A stretch of DNA of 64,000 bases. Origin: Streptomyces cavernicola (GTDB lineage: Bacteria; Actinomycetota; Actinomycetes; Streptomycetales; Streptomycetaceae). Below are positions 44,200 to 52,830 of the stretch, piece by piece. The position numbers and the translations under genes were made by a program. The DNA lies in contig NZ_JASCIQ010000015.1 in the NCBI RefSeq assembly GCF_029968035.1, positions 1 to 64,000 on the forward strand, given 5' to 3'. The notes beneath the pieces are model-generated. The model was not told where the DNA came from and did not search any database. It saw nothing but the letters and a program-made list of their open reading frames with translations. How positions within the stretch are numbered: position 1 is the first letter of the stretch; every line of letters begins with the position of its first letter.

Positions 44200-45822
44200 A
44201 TGTCCGCACCAGCGCCGTCCCCGCTGGCCATCGTCGACGCCGAGCCCCTGCCTCGGCAGGAAGAGGTCCTCACCGACGCTGCCCTCGCCTTCGTGGCGGA
44301 GCTGCACCGGCTGTTCACGCCCCGGCGTGACGAGCTCCTCGCCCGCCGCGCCGAGCGCCGCGCCGAGATCGCCCGCACTTCAACTCTCGACTTCCTCCCG
44401 GAGACCGCTCGGATCCGTGAGGACGACTCCTGGCGCGTGGCCCCCGCGCCCGCGGCCCTGAACGACCGCCGCGTGGAGATCACCGGTCCCACCGACCGCA
44501 AGATGACCATCAACGCCCTCAACTCGGGCGCCAAGGTCTGGCTCGCCGACTTCGAGGACGCCTCGGCCCCCACCTGGGAGAACGTGGTCCTCGGCCAGGT
44601 CAACCTGATGGACGCGTACGCGCGGAACATCGACTTCACCGACCCGAAGTCCGGCAAGTCGTACGCCCTCAAGGACGCCGACGAGCTCGCCACCGTCGTG
44701 ATGCGCCCCCGTGGCTGGCACCTGGAGGAGCGGCACCTGAAGTTCGACGGCCGTGCCGTCCCGGGCGCCCTGGTCGACTTCGGCCTGTACTTCTTCCACA
44801 ACGCCAAGCGCCTCATCGAGCTCGGCAAGGGCCCGTACTTCTACCTGCCGAAGACCGAGTCGCACCTCGAGGCCCGCCTCTGGAACGACATCTTCGTCTT
44901 CGCCCAGGACTACGTCGGCATCCCGCAGGGCACCGTCCGCGCCACCGTCCTGATCGAGACGATCACGGCCGCGTACGAGATGGAGGAGATCCTCTACGAG
45001 CTTCGCGACCACGCCTCGGGCCTGAACGCAGGGCGTTGGGACTACCTGTTCTCCATCGTCAAGAACTTCCGTGACGGCGGCGAGAAGTTCGTCCTGCCGG
45101 ACCGCAACGCGGTGACGATGACCGCCCCGTTCATGCGTGCCTACACCGAGCTGCTCGTGCGTACGTGCCACAAGCGCGGCGCGCACGCGATCGGCGGCAT
45201 GGCGGCCTTCATCCCGTCGCGCCGGGACGCCGAGGTCAACAAGGTCGCGTTCGAGAAGGTCAAGAACGACAAGGACCGCGAGGCCGGCGACGGCTTCGAC
45301 GGCTCCTGGGTCGCCCACCCCGACCTGGTCCCGATCGCCATGGCCTCCTTCGACGCGGTCCTCGGCGACAAGCCGAACCAGAAGGACCGCCTCCGCGAGG
45401 ACGTCTCCGTGGCGCCCGGCGACCTGATCGCCATCGACTCGCTCGACGCCAAGCCCACGTTCCAGGGTCTGGTCGACGCGGTCCAGGTCGGCACCCGCTA
45501 CATCGAGGCGTGGCTGCGCGGCCTCGGCGCCGTCGCGATCTTCAACCTGATGGAGGACGCGGCCACCGCCGAGATCTCCCGCTCGCAGATCTGGCAGTGG
45601 ATCAACGCCGGTGTGGTCTTCGAGAACGGCAAGACCGCCACCGCCGAGCTGGCCCGTGAGGTCGCGGCCGAGGAGCTCGCGAAGATCCGCGCGGAGATCG
45701 GCGAGGAGGCCTTCGCGGCCGGGCACTGGCAGCAGGCCCACGACCTGCTCCTCCAGGTGTCGCTCGACGCCGACTACGCGGACTTCCTGACGCTGCCCGC
45801 GTACGAGCAGCTGGCCGGCTAG
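44200..45822 (+). CDS. aceB: Malate synthase A
   Basis: The 540-residue enzyme condenses glyoxylate with acetyl-CoA to malate. Family A hallmarks: ITGPTDRKMTINALNSGAKV, LADFEDASAPTWEN, the active-site MRPRGWHLEERHL (Arg near 170), GTVRATVLIETITAAYEMEE (metal Glu) and the catalytic Asp in FNLMEDAATAEISRSQIWQW. Length is standard. In Streptomyces the glyoxylate made from allantoin is used by a malate synthase under AllR control, and the gene lies 8 kb from allB, so a catabolic rather than pure glyoxylate-shunt role is likely. Confidence 0.95.
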   Translation: MSAPAPSPLAIVDAEPLPRQEEVLTDAALAFVAELHRLFTPRRDELLARRAERRAEIARTSTLDFLPETARIREDDSWRVAPAPAALNDRRVEITGPTDRKMTINALNSGAKVWLADFEDASAPTWENVVLGQVNLMDAYARNIDFTDPKSGKSYALKDADELATVVMRPRGWHLEERHLKFDGRAVPGALVDFGLYFFHNAKRLIELGKGPYFYLPKTESHLEARLWNDIFVFAQDYVGIPQGTVRATVLIETITAAYEMEEILYELRDHASGLNAGRWDYLFSIVKNFRDGGEKFVLPDRNAVTMTAPFMRAYTELLVRTCHKRGAHAIGGMAAFIPSRRDAEVNKVAFEKVKNDKDREAGDGFDGSWVAHPDLVPIAMASFDAVLGDKPNQKDRLREDVSVAPGDLIAIDSLDAKPTFQGLVDAVQVGTRYIEAWLRGLGAVAIFNLMEDAATAEISRSQIWQWINAGVVFENGKTATAELAREVAAEELAKIRAEIGEEAFAAGHWQQAHDLLLQVSLDADYADFLTLPAYEQLAG

Positions 45823-45864
45823 GCCGCTCCGGTCGGCGGCCCGGCTGCCGACCGCGTATGACCC

Positions 45865-45903
45865 GTGCCCCGTGGCGCGCCCCAGCGGCGCCCCACGGGG
45901 CAC
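45865..45903 (+). terminator. Terminator of malate synthase
   Basis: GTGCCCCGTGG and CCACGGGGCAC pair perfectly around a GC-rich loop that can extend the stem. It lies 43 bp after the stop. Confidence 0.8.
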
Positions 45904-46021
45904 GTCCATGTCCGGCCACGCGGCTCGACCGAAACGGTTGAGCCACCCACCGCCGCGCCAACTTGCTTTCGCCGCACGCCCGTTGATGGACTGATCCGCC
46001 TACGGGGAAGGCGGTACGCAC

Positions 46022-47251
46022 ATGACGGAACAGCGGACGCGAGGGCGCAGGGTCGCCGTCGTGGGCGGCAGCATCGCCGGGTGCGCGGCGGCGCTCGCGG
46101 CCCGGCGCGCGGGCGCGGACGCGGTCACGCTCTACGAGCGCGCGCCGGGCCGGCTCGGCGAGCGCGGCATGGGCGTGGCCGTGCACGCCGCGCGGTACGC
46201 GGAGCTGGCGGCGGCGGGCTATCTGGACGCCGCGATTCCGTGGGTGCAGATGGAGCGACGGCACTGGTACGTGCGGGACGCGGCCTGCCCCGACCCGCTC
46301 GGCCGTCGCATCGCGGGCATGGACTTCCCCTTCCGTACGTACAACTGGGGTTCTCTCTGGCACGAGTTGCGCGGCCGGATGCCCGCCGGGACGGAGGTGC
46401 GCTCCGGCACTCCGGTGACGGCCGTGGTGCGCGACGGGGACCGCGCGGAGGTCCGCACGGCGGCGGGCGCGGAGAGCTACGACCTGGTCGTGGGCGCGGA
46501 CGGGCACCGTTCGGTGGTGCGCGGCGCGGCGTTCGCGGAGGTGGCGCCGCGGTTCGCGGGCTATCCGGCCTGGCGCGGCGCGTTCCCCGCGGAGCGGCTG
46601 CCGGACGCGGAGCGCTGGCCGGTCGGCAGTTGCGCGTACGTCGTCTTCCCCGGCGGCCATCTGATCGTCTATCGCATCCCGAGCGGCCCCGCCGACCCGG
46701 CGGGGCACCGCGTCAACTGGGTGCTCTACACGGCCCCTTCGACCGGTCTGACCCGCGCGCCGGGCGACCCGGACGCGCACGAGGACACCCTCGACGCCGC
46801 CCGCTGCGAGCAGCTCGCGCGCTTCGCCGACGCGTACTTGCCGCCGTACTGGGCGACGCTCCTGAAGACCACGGCGCGCGCCGAGCTCGCCGTGCAGACC
46901 CTGTACGACTTCACCGCGCCCCGCTACACCGCGGGCCCGCTGCTGCTGCTCGGCGACGCGGCGACGGTGGCCAGGCCGCACACCGGCGCCGGCGCGGTGA
47001 AGGCCCTCCAGGACGCCTCGGCCCTGGAGCGCGCCCTCACCGGGACGGCGGAACTGGGCGCGGCGCTCGACGCGTACGACGGCGAACGCGCGCCCACCGG
47101 GCGGACCCTGGTCGACCTGGGCCGGCGCCTGGGCGACGCGCTCGTGTCCCGTACGCCGGACTGGTCCGCCCTGGACCAGCAGGGCCTGGAGGAGTGGTGG
47201 CAACGGGCGGACGGCTCGGGGGCGTTCGGCGGCGGACAGCTGCGCCGCTGA
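46022..47251 (+). CDS. FAD-dependent aromatic monooxygenase (PheA/UbiH fold)
   Basis: The 409-residue flavoprotein has GxGxxG-type VAVVGGSIAGCAAALAAR (12-29), the DG motif VVGADGHRSVVRG (about 158-170) and the FAD motif LLLGDAATVARPHTGAG (about 312-328). The pattern is close to 2,6-dihydroxypyridine hydroxylase-like monooxygenases, which act on heteroaromatic rings with NADH and oxygen. It stands alone after the malate synthase terminator. Substrate not readable. Confidence 0.87.
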   Translation: MTEQRTRGRRVAVVGGSIAGCAAALAARRAGADAVTLYERAPGRLGERGMGVAVHAARYAELAAAGYLDAAIPWVQMERRHWYVRDAACPDPLGRRIAGMDFPFRTYNWGSLWHELRGRMPAGTEVRSGTPVTAVVRDGDRAEVRTAAGAESYDLVVGADGHRSVVRGAAFAEVAPRFAGYPAWRGAFPAERLPDAERWPVGSCAYVVFPGGHLIVYRIPSGPADPAGHRVNWVLYTAPSTGLTRAPGDPDAHEDTLDAARCEQLARFADAYLPPYWATLLKTTARAELAVQTLYDFTAPRYTAGPLLLLGDAATVARPHTGAGAVKALQDASALERALTGTAELGAALDAYDGERAPTGRTLVDLGRRLGDALVSRTPDWSALDQQGLEEWWQRADGSGAFGGGQLRR

Positions 47252-47308
47252 ACCCGTCGAGCCGTGCGCCCGGGGTTGCCCGGCTCCTGGCCCGGCCCCT
47301 GACCTGCC

Positions 47309-47905
47309 CTACTTGTCGAGCGGCGTGAGGCAGAGCGCGATGTCGGACGAGCCGCGCGTGTACGTGACGGTGAACTTGGAGTCGCCCGCCTTGCAGGTGA
47401 GGCTGTTCGCGGTGAAGCCCTCGTCGGAGACCTTGAACTCGGCCTTCGCGTCGGAGCAGGGGACCACGCGGATGTCCGGATCCTCGTCCGTGCCGAGCCG
47501 GTCGACGCACTCGCCGACGTCGGCGCCGGCGGCCGAAGTGTCCTTCTCGGCCGCTTCCTTGGCGTCCTGGGCCGCTTGCTCGGCGTCCTTGACGGTGTCG
47601 CCCTTGGTGCTGAAGTGCCAGATGCCGCCGACGATCAGCGCGATGACGACGGCGACGCCCTTCACGACCGTCTGGTTGAGCCCGCCGCCGCCACGCCGCG
47701 GCGGCTGCTGCTGCGGGCCGCCCTGGTAGGGCTGTTGGGGCTGGCCCTGGTACGGCTGCTGCGGCGGGCCCGGGTACGGCGCCTGGCCCTGCGGCGGCTG
47801 CCCGTACGGCGGCTGGCCCTGCTGCGGGTACCCGTACTGCTGGGGCGGCGGGCCCTGCTGGCCGTACGGGTTGTTGTAGCCGCCCTGGGGCGGAGGCATG
47901 GACAT
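47309..47905 (-). CDS. LppU/SCO3897-type membrane-anchored protein
   Basis: The 198-residue protein has a 75-residue cytoplasmic tail rich in Pro, Gln, Gly and Tyr (YGQPPQGQAPYPGPPQQPYQ), one membrane helix (VVKGVAVVIALIVGGIWHF, about 79-97) and an exported domain with four cysteines (GECVDRLG, VVPCSDAKAEF, LTCKAGDSKF, ALCLTPLDK). Tail, helix and four-cysteine domain match the LppU family, probably with two disulfides. Function unknown. The tail is coded by imperfect repeats. Confidence 0.83.
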   Translation of the reverse strand: MSMPPPQGGYNNPYGQQGPPPQQYGYPQQGQPPYGQPPQGQAPYPGPPQQPYQGQPQQPYQGGPQQQPPRRGGGGLNQTVVKGVAVVIALIVGGIWHFSTKGDTVKDAEQAAQDAKEAAEKDTSAAGADVGECVDRLGTDEDPDIRVVPCSDAKAEFKVSDEGFTANSLTCKAGDSKFTVTYTRGSSDIALCLTPLDK

Positions 47906-48042
47906 CGAGTTGACCTCTCGGAGTGGGGGTCTGGGTCGGCGTCTCGGCGCTGTCGCCCGATGACGTGTCCCCGTAAGTTATCCGCTTTCTGCCGCGGGCC
48001 CGGCGGGCGGGAGCGTCTCATCGCCGGGCTTTCGAGGGGCCG

Positions 48043-48065
48043 TTGTCAGTGGTGGGCGGCACCAT
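48043..48065 (+). promoter_or_regulatory. TTGTCAGTG-type promoter with altered -10
   Basis: TTGTCAGTG (48043-48051), eight bases and CACCAT (48060-48065) resemble the PafBC damage promoter, with the first -10 base changed from T to C. A start near 48072 would precede ATG 48103 by about 30 nt. Confidence 0.4.
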
Positions 48066-48102
48066 GGGGAGCACGGGGAAACGGTGTGGAAGGGGTGAGC
48101 CG

Positions 48103-48774
48103 ATGACCGGACGGCTGACCGCGGGCCAGCGGCGGATCGTAGCGGGGGCGGACGAGGTGACGGGCCGGATCACCGGTTCCGAGGCCCAGTTGGCGGGTCT
48201 GGTGCGGCTCGGCCTGGCGTTCCGGCACGCCCGGCCGCCGCGGGCGCACTTCCTGACGCCCGCCGGGCATCGCGCGCGGGCCGAGCTGCGCAGCGCCGCC
48301 CCGCCCCCGGCTGCGCCGGCCGCCGACACCGGGGGTGCGGTGTTCGCTGCCCGCACCGGGGCCGAGGCGGACGCTTTCACGCCGGGGCCCGCACGCCGCC
48401 GCGAGGTGCACAGCGCCTGGCAGGGCCTCCTGGAGCTGCGCCGGATGACGAACGCCGACGGGGCGACGGACCGCCCCTGCGCCTGGGAGCGCGGACATCT
48501 CGTCCAGGCCGCGGCGCTCGCCCTGGAGGCGGCCGGACGCATACCGGCCTCCGGCGCGGGCCCGGCCACGACGGCCGGCTACCGGGTCGCGGAGACGGAA
48601 CAGCCGGAGGCGGTCGCGGTGCGGGCGATAGCCGGGCGGGGCGCGGCGGAGCAGTCCGTGCGGGCCGAACTCGCCACGTGCGCCGCGGCGTTGGAGCGGG
48701 CCGGCTGGCAGACGAGCGAGCACGGGGAGCGGGGTGGGGGCCGTCTGCTGCTCGCGTCGCCGCGGCGCGTCTGA
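48103..48774 (+). CDS. Hypothetical protein
   Basis: The 223-residue protein starts with a helical segment resembling a winged-helix end (AGADEVTGRITGSEAQLAGL, VRLGLAFRHARPPRAHFLTP, AGHRARAELR, residues about 13-65), an Ala-rich linker and a second domain with AWQGLLELRRMTNADGATDR and RAELATCAAALERAGWQTSE. I recognise no named family; a DNA-binding role is conceivable from the first part. GGAAGGGG precedes ATG 48103. Confidence 0.6.
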   Translation: MTGRLTAGQRRIVAGADEVTGRITGSEAQLAGLVRLGLAFRHARPPRAHFLTPAGHRARAELRSAAPPPAAPAADTGGAVFAARTGAEADAFTPGPARRREVHSAWQGLLELRRMTNADGATDRPCAWERGHLVQAAALALEAAGRIPASGAGPATTAGYRVAETEQPEAVAVRAIAGRGAAEQSVRAELATCAAALERAGWQTSEHGERGGGRLLLASPRRV

Positions 48775-48829
48775 GCTGTGCTCCGCCCCGGGCCGCCGGA
48801 ATGCCCTCGCCCTGACCGCAGTTGAGCAA

Positions 48830-48856
48830 CACGGCCACGCGACTCGCGTGGCCGTG
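48830..48856. other. 27-bp perfect palindrome (strong hairpin)
   Basis: CACGGCCACGCGA and TCGCGTGGCCGTG pair with a single-base centre, just before the GAAGGGAAG ribosome site of the thioesterase gene. It may terminate the upstream gene, or regulate the thioesterase as a protein-binding site or leader hairpin. No U-tract follows. Confidence 0.6.
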
Positions 48857-48872
48857 GACCGAAGGGAAGACC

Positions 48873-49295
48873 GTGACCGAAGCGTTCTCCGTGCCCGTGA
48901 CCGTCCGTGGTTACGAGACCGACGTGCAGGGACATCTCAACCAGGCGGTGTATCTGCAGTACGCCGAGCACGCCCGCTGGTCCCTGCTCCAGGCCGCCGG
49001 GATCCGGCAGAACGACCTGGTGGACCAGGGCGTCGGCCCTGTGGTCCTGGAGACCACGATCAGGTACCTGCGCGAGCTGCACGCCGGGGACGAGGTCACG
49101 GTGGACTGCGTCTTCCACTGGGGCGAGGGCAAGACGTTCCGCATCACCCAGACCATCCGCAAGGCCGACGGCACGGTCTCGGCGGAGGTCTCCGGGATCG
49201 GCGGCCTCATGGACCTGAAGGCCCGCAGACTGGTGCCCGCCCCGCAGGAGGTCTTCCGAACCCTCGCGGACCAGCCGGAGCTGTTCGGCCTCTGA
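48873..49295 (+). CDS. Acyl-CoA thioesterase (4HBT hot-dog fold)
   Basis: The 140-residue protein has the hot-dog pattern: VTVRGYETDVQGHLNQAVYL with the catalytic Asp (ETDVQGHLN, about 15-23), YAEHARWSLLQAAG, then ETTIRYLRELHAGDEVTVDC and GTVSAEVSGIGGLMDLKARR. It resembles YbgC/FcbC-like thioesterases that hydrolyse acyl-CoA. GTG 48873 is chosen for GAAGGGAAG upstream; an ATG at 48822 would place the 27-bp palindrome inside the gene. Confidence 0.87.
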   Translation: MTEAFSVPVTVRGYETDVQGHLNQAVYLQYAEHARWSLLQAAGIRQNDLVDQGVGPVVLETTIRYLRELHAGDEVTVDCVFHWGEGKTFRITQTIRKADGTVSAEVSGIGGLMDLKARRLVPAPQEVFRTLADQPELFGL

Positions 49296-49329
49296 GGCAC
49301 GGGGCTGTGCCGGGGGCGGGCCACGGGGC

Positions 49330-49690
49330 GGGGCCCTGAGCAATGGTGGGGCCCGAACCGCGAGGTTCGCCCCGAGCAAGGGTGCGGCCCAGACCCCGGG
49401 GGCGAGCCCCAGAGCAAGGGCGGGGCCCGGACCGCGGACCGGAGCCCGGAGCAAGGGCGGGACCGGGACCGCGAGGCAGGGCCCGGACCGGCGGCAGGGC
49501 CCGGACCGGCGGCCAGGCCCGGACCAAGGGCACAGCCCGGACCAAGGGCGAGGCCCGGACCGGCGGCCAGGCCCGGACGAAGGGCGAGGTCCGGACCAGA
49601 GGCGAGGCCCAAGCCAGGGGCTGGGGTGAGGCCCAGGCCCTGGCCAGGGGCAAGGGCAGGGGAAAGGCCCAGGCCAGGGGCAGGGTCTGG
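49330..49690. repeat. GC-rich degenerate minisatellite, about 360 bp
   Basis: Irregular 12-21 bp units built on GCCCGGACC, GGGCGAG and GGCCAGGC repeat about twenty times in 49296-49846, the gene-free stretch between the thioesterase and folD. Reading frames across it (Arg/Gly/Pro-rich) have no start context or homology I can support. It is the longest low-complexity region in the window. Confidence 0.85.
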
Positions 49691-49846
49691 TGGGGGCTCG
49701 TTTACCCTGGGGGCGGGTCGTGACTGGCGCTGAGGTGGAGTACCACCGGGGAGCGGCCCGGCGGTCTCCGTCGCCGTACACCACGTACGCTGCCGCGCGC
49801 CTGGGCGAAATCCGCAGTTGATGCCGACGACGCCCGGGAGCACCCC

Positions 49847-50728
49847 ATGGCCGCACAGCCCACCGAGACCCTGAACGCCCAGCTCATGGACGGCACCGCC
49901 GTCGCCCGCCGGATCGTGGAGCGCACCGCCGCCCGCGCCGCGGCCCTGACCGAGCGCACCGGCGCCACCCCCTGTCTGGCGACCGTGCTCGTCGGCGAGG
50001 ACCCGGCGTCGGTGACGTACGTGAAGATGAAGCGGAACCGCTGCGAGAAGGCGGGGATCCGGTCCCGGCACGTGCCGATGCCCGCCGACACGACCACCGA
50101 GCAGCTGGTCGCCAAGCTCACCGAGCTGTCCGCCGACCCCGAGGTGCACGGCATCCTGCTGCAGCACCCGTGCGGCGAGCACATCGACGAGCGGGCCGCG
50201 TTCGAGGCGATCGCGCCGGAGAAGGACGTCGACGGCGTGACGATGCGCTCGTTCGCGGCGATGGGCTTCGCGCTGCCCGGCTTCGCGTCCTGCACGCCGG
50301 GCGGCATCATGCGGCTCCTCGACGCGTACGACGTCGACCCGACGGGGAAGCGCGCCGTGGTCGTCGGGCGCAGCGCGATCCTCGGCAAGCCGGTCGGCAT
50401 GATGCTGCTCGCGCGGGACGCGACGGTCACGTACTGCCACTCGCGTACGCGGGAGCTGTCCTCGCTGGTCCGTGAGGCGGACATCCTCGTCGCGGCGGTC
50501 GGGCGGCCCGAGTTCATCAAGGGCGCGGACATCAAGCCGGGCGCGGTCGTCATCGACGCCGGGTACAACGCGGGCAACGTGGGCGATGTGGAGTTCGCCG
50601 CGGCGGCCGAGCGGGCGAGCCTGATCACGCCGGTGCCGGGCGGCGTCGGCCCGATGACGATCGCGGTGCTCCTGGAGCAGACCCTGGACGCGGCCGAGCG
50701 ACAGCTGGGCACGGCCTCCGCCGTCTGA
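49847..50728 (+). CDS. folD: Methylenetetrahydrofolate dehydrogenase/cyclohydrolase
   Basis: The 293-residue bifunctional enzyme interconverts methylene-, methenyl- and formyl-tetrahydrofolate. Key marks: TVLVGEDPASVTYVKMKRNR with catalytic Lys and Tyr (about 49-68), HGILLQHPCGEHIDERAAFE, EKDVDGVTMRSF, NADP motif AVVVGRSAILGKPVGMMLLA (about 170-189) and VDAG-like VVIDAGYNAGNVGDV with PVPGGVGPMTIAVLL. Length and motifs are complete. It stands alone. Streptomyces often have a second folD elsewhere. Confidence 0.95.
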   Translation: MAAQPTETLNAQLMDGTAVARRIVERTAARAAALTERTGATPCLATVLVGEDPASVTYVKMKRNRCEKAGIRSRHVPMPADTTTEQLVAKLTELSADPEVHGILLQHPCGEHIDERAAFEAIAPEKDVDGVTMRSFAAMGFALPGFASCTPGGIMRLLDAYDVDPTGKRAVVVGRSAILGKPVGMMLLARDATVTYCHSRTRELSSLVREADILVAAVGRPEFIKGADIKPGAVVIDAGYNAGNVGDVEFAAAAERASLITPVPGGVGPMTIAVLLEQTLDAAERQLGTASAV

Positions 50729-50804
50729 CGCCCCGCGCACCCCGGTGTACGGTCGGTCCCGGTCGTGGCGTCGCGCCGCGTGCGCCCGGCCTGGAAACCG
50801 CCCG

Positions 50805-50837
50805 TACGCAGGGGATACGCAGGGGATATGCAGGGGA
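50805..50837. repeat. 11-bp direct repeat, 3 copies, before the TetR gene
   Basis: TACGCAGGGGA is repeated three times (the last with one change) directly before the TetR start and includes its possible ribosome-site sequence. An 11-bp period matches one helical turn. Confidence 0.8.
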
Positions 50838-50848
50838 GACGACCCACG

Positions 50849-51469
50849 ATGAGCCCGCGCCGGAGCCCCGGGGCCGCCGGGGAGCCGACCTTCACCGAGC
50901 GGGCCCGCCGCGAGCAGCTCGTGGCATGCACGATCGAGCTGATCGCGAGCCGCGGCTACCCGGCGGCCTCGCTCGCCGCGATCGCCGAGCGCGCGGGTCT
51001 GTCGAAGGCGGCGGTGCTCTACCACTTCGGGTCGAAGGACAAGCTGACGCGGGCCGCGTTCGAGCATGTGGTGAGCCGGTTCGCGGCGTATGTGCACGAG
51101 CGGGTGGACGCGGCGCCCGATCCGCGCGCGGCGCTCGTGGCGTACGTGCGCGCGATGGTCGGCTACCAGCAGGCCCACCGCAGCCATGTCTGCGTCATCA
51201 CCGAGACGCTCCTCGACGACGCGGGCGGCACCCGTCTGAAGACGCCGGGCGGGCACGCGGCCACGGGCCGGCTCGACGGCCTCGTCGAACTCCTCGTTGC
51301 CGGTCAACAGGCGGGCGTCTTCCGGGAGTTCGAGCCGCGTACGGCCGCCCTGGCCGTGGGCGGCGCGATCGACGGCGTGGTCGCGGCCTGGCTGTCGGAC
51401 CCGGAGCTCGACCTGGACGCGGCGGCCGAGGAGCTGGTCGCGTTCACGCTGCGGGCGATCGACGCCTGA
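50849..51469 (+). CDS. TetR-family transcriptional regulator
   Basis: The 206-residue regulator has a classical N-terminal helix-turn-helix (LVACTIELIASRGYPAASLA, AIAERAGLSKAAVLYHFGSK, DKLTRAAFEHV, residues about 22-72) and a helical ligand domain. ATG 50849 is preferred to ATG 50828 by context. Its 3' end overlaps by 26 bp the convergent FAD monooxygenase gene, whose upstream operator array (52831-52937) it probably binds. Confidence 0.88.
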   Translation: MSPRRSPGAAGEPTFTERARREQLVACTIELIASRGYPAASLAAIAERAGLSKAAVLYHFGSKDKLTRAAFEHVVSRFAAYVHERVDAAPDPRAALVAYVRAMVGYQQAHRSHVCVITETLLDDAGGTRLKTPGGHAATGRLDGLVELLVAGQQAGVFREFEPRTAALAVGGAIDGVVAAWLSDPELDLDAAAEELVAFTLRAIDA

Positions 51470-52814
51470 CCTCGGGTCCGGCAGACGCCGGTCCGGCGGG
51501 GTCCGGTCCGGCGGGGTCCGGTCCGGCAGGGTCCGGTCCGGCAGGGTCCGGTCCGGCAGGGCCCCTGCGCGCGAACTCCGGTGCGTGTTCCGGTCGTACG
51601 CCCATACCGCCCGCGTACGCCGCGAGCCCCTGGAGGAGGCGGGAGCGGCGCAGGGCGCGCAGCGGCAGCGGGAGCGGGCGGGCGTCGAGGGTGCCGTCCA
51701 GGGCGGGGCGGATCAGCATGCCGTGCTCGGCGAGCTGCGACTTCTGCGTGACGGCCACGGGGAGTCGGCGCCGCTTCTGCACCCGCGCGAGCTCGGCCTC
51801 GGTGACCCGGCCGCGGCGCAGCGGCCCGGCGAGGATGCGGGCGGCGGCCACCGCGTCCTGCACGGCGAGGTTGACGCCGACGCCGCCGACCGGGGACATG
51901 GTGTGCGCGGCGTCGCCGATGCAGAGCAGGCCGTCGGCGTACCAGCGCGGCAGGCGGCCCATCGTGACGTCGAGCGTCTTCACGTCGTCCCACGTGCGGA
52001 TCGCGTCCGTCAATTCCGGTCCCCAGCCGAAGAGTTGGCCGAGGTTCTCGCGCAGTTCGCGTACGTCCCGGCTGCGGCGGGCGGCGTCGGTGCCCTTCGC
52101 GATGAGGTAGGAGGTCTGGTAGTAGTCGCCGCGGTCCATGGTGACGGCGACCTGTCCCGACCCGAAGCGGCCGAAGACGCGTCCGCTGTGCGCGGCGTCC
52201 GGGTCGGGCGCGGGCACCCGGATCTGCCATACGTCCATGGGCACGGGGAAGCTCCGCTGCCGCAGGCCGGCCGCCGCGGCGACGACGGAGTTCCGCCCGT
52301 CGCAGGCGACGACGAGATCGGCGGCCAACTTACCCTCGCCCCCGCCGTGTTCGCGCAGCCGTACGCCCGTGACGCGACCCGCGGAGTCCGTGAGCAGGCC
52401 GGTGACGGCGGTGTTGCGGCGGAGCGTGAACGTGGGCTCGACGGCCGCCGCTTCGGCGAGCAGGTTCAGAAAGTCCCACTGCGGGACCATCGCGATGTAC
52501 TTGCGCCGCGTCCGCCCCGGCATGCGCCGGAAGTCCGCCATGGTCACCGTGACCCCGGCGACCTGAATGCGCATCTCCTCCAGGCGGTGCGCGGGCAACT
52601 CCTCGAAGCGGGCGCCGAGGCCGAGTTCGTCGAGCAGGCGGAGCGTCGAGGGGTGGACGGTGTCGCCGCGGAAGTCGCGCAGGAAGTCCCGGTGCTTCTC
52701 CAGGACGGTCACGTCGACTCCGGCGCGGGCGAGCAGCAGCCCGAGCATCAGGCCGGCGGGGCCGCCGCCGACGATGCAGCAGGTCGTGCGTTCCCGGGGT
52801 GCGGCAGTGGTCAT
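51444..52814 (-). CDS. FAD-dependent monooxygenase with a GPDPA-repeat tail
   Basis: The 456-residue flavoprotein has CCIVGGGPAGLMLGLLLARA (12-31), the DG motif VVACDGRNSVVAAAAGL and the FAD motif LLCIGDAAHTMSPVGGVGVN (about 293-312). It belongs to the phenol hydroxylase/UbiH-like group, acting on an aromatic or polyketide substrate. The last 40 residues form an odd tail (GPDPAGPDPAGPDPAGPDPA) coded by five 15-bp repeats (51491-51565), overlapping the TetR gene end. GGAGG precedes ATG 52814. An operator array lies just upstream. Confidence 0.88.
   Translation of the reverse strand: MTTAAPRERTTCCIVGGGPAGLMLGLLLARAGVDVTVLEKHRDFLRDFRGDTVHPSTLRLLDELGLGARFEELPAHRLEEMRIQVAGVTVTMADFRRMPGRTRRKYIAMVPQWDFLNLLAEAAAVEPTFTLRRNTAVTGLLTDSAGRVTGVRLREHGGGEGKLAADLVVACDGRNSVVAAAAGLRQRSFPVPMDVWQIRVPAPDPDAAHSGRVFGRFGSGQVAVTMDRGDYYQTSYLIAKGTDAARRSRDVRELRENLGQLFGWGPELTDAIRTWDDVKTLDVTMGRLPRWYADGLLCIGDAAHTMSPVGGVGVNLAVQDAVAAARILAGPLRRGRVTEAELARVQKRRRLPVAVTQKSQLAEHGMLIRPALDGTLDARPLPLPLRALRRSRLLQGLAAYAGGMGVRPEHAPEFARRGPAGPDPAGPDPAGPDPAGPDPAGPASAGPEVRRRSPAA
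51491..51565. repeat. 15-bp minisatellite, 5 copies, coding the monooxygenase tail
   Basis: Five units of GTCCGGCRGGGTCCG encode the GPDPA repeat on the minus strand. The unit length is a multiple of three, so copy changes would keep the frame. Confidence 0.9.
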
Positions 52815-52830
52815 GACAGTACCTCCACAG

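Noticed and set aside
49343..49723. Arg/Gly-rich 126-codon frame in the minisatellite
   Set aside because: Low-complexity translation of the repeat with no start context.
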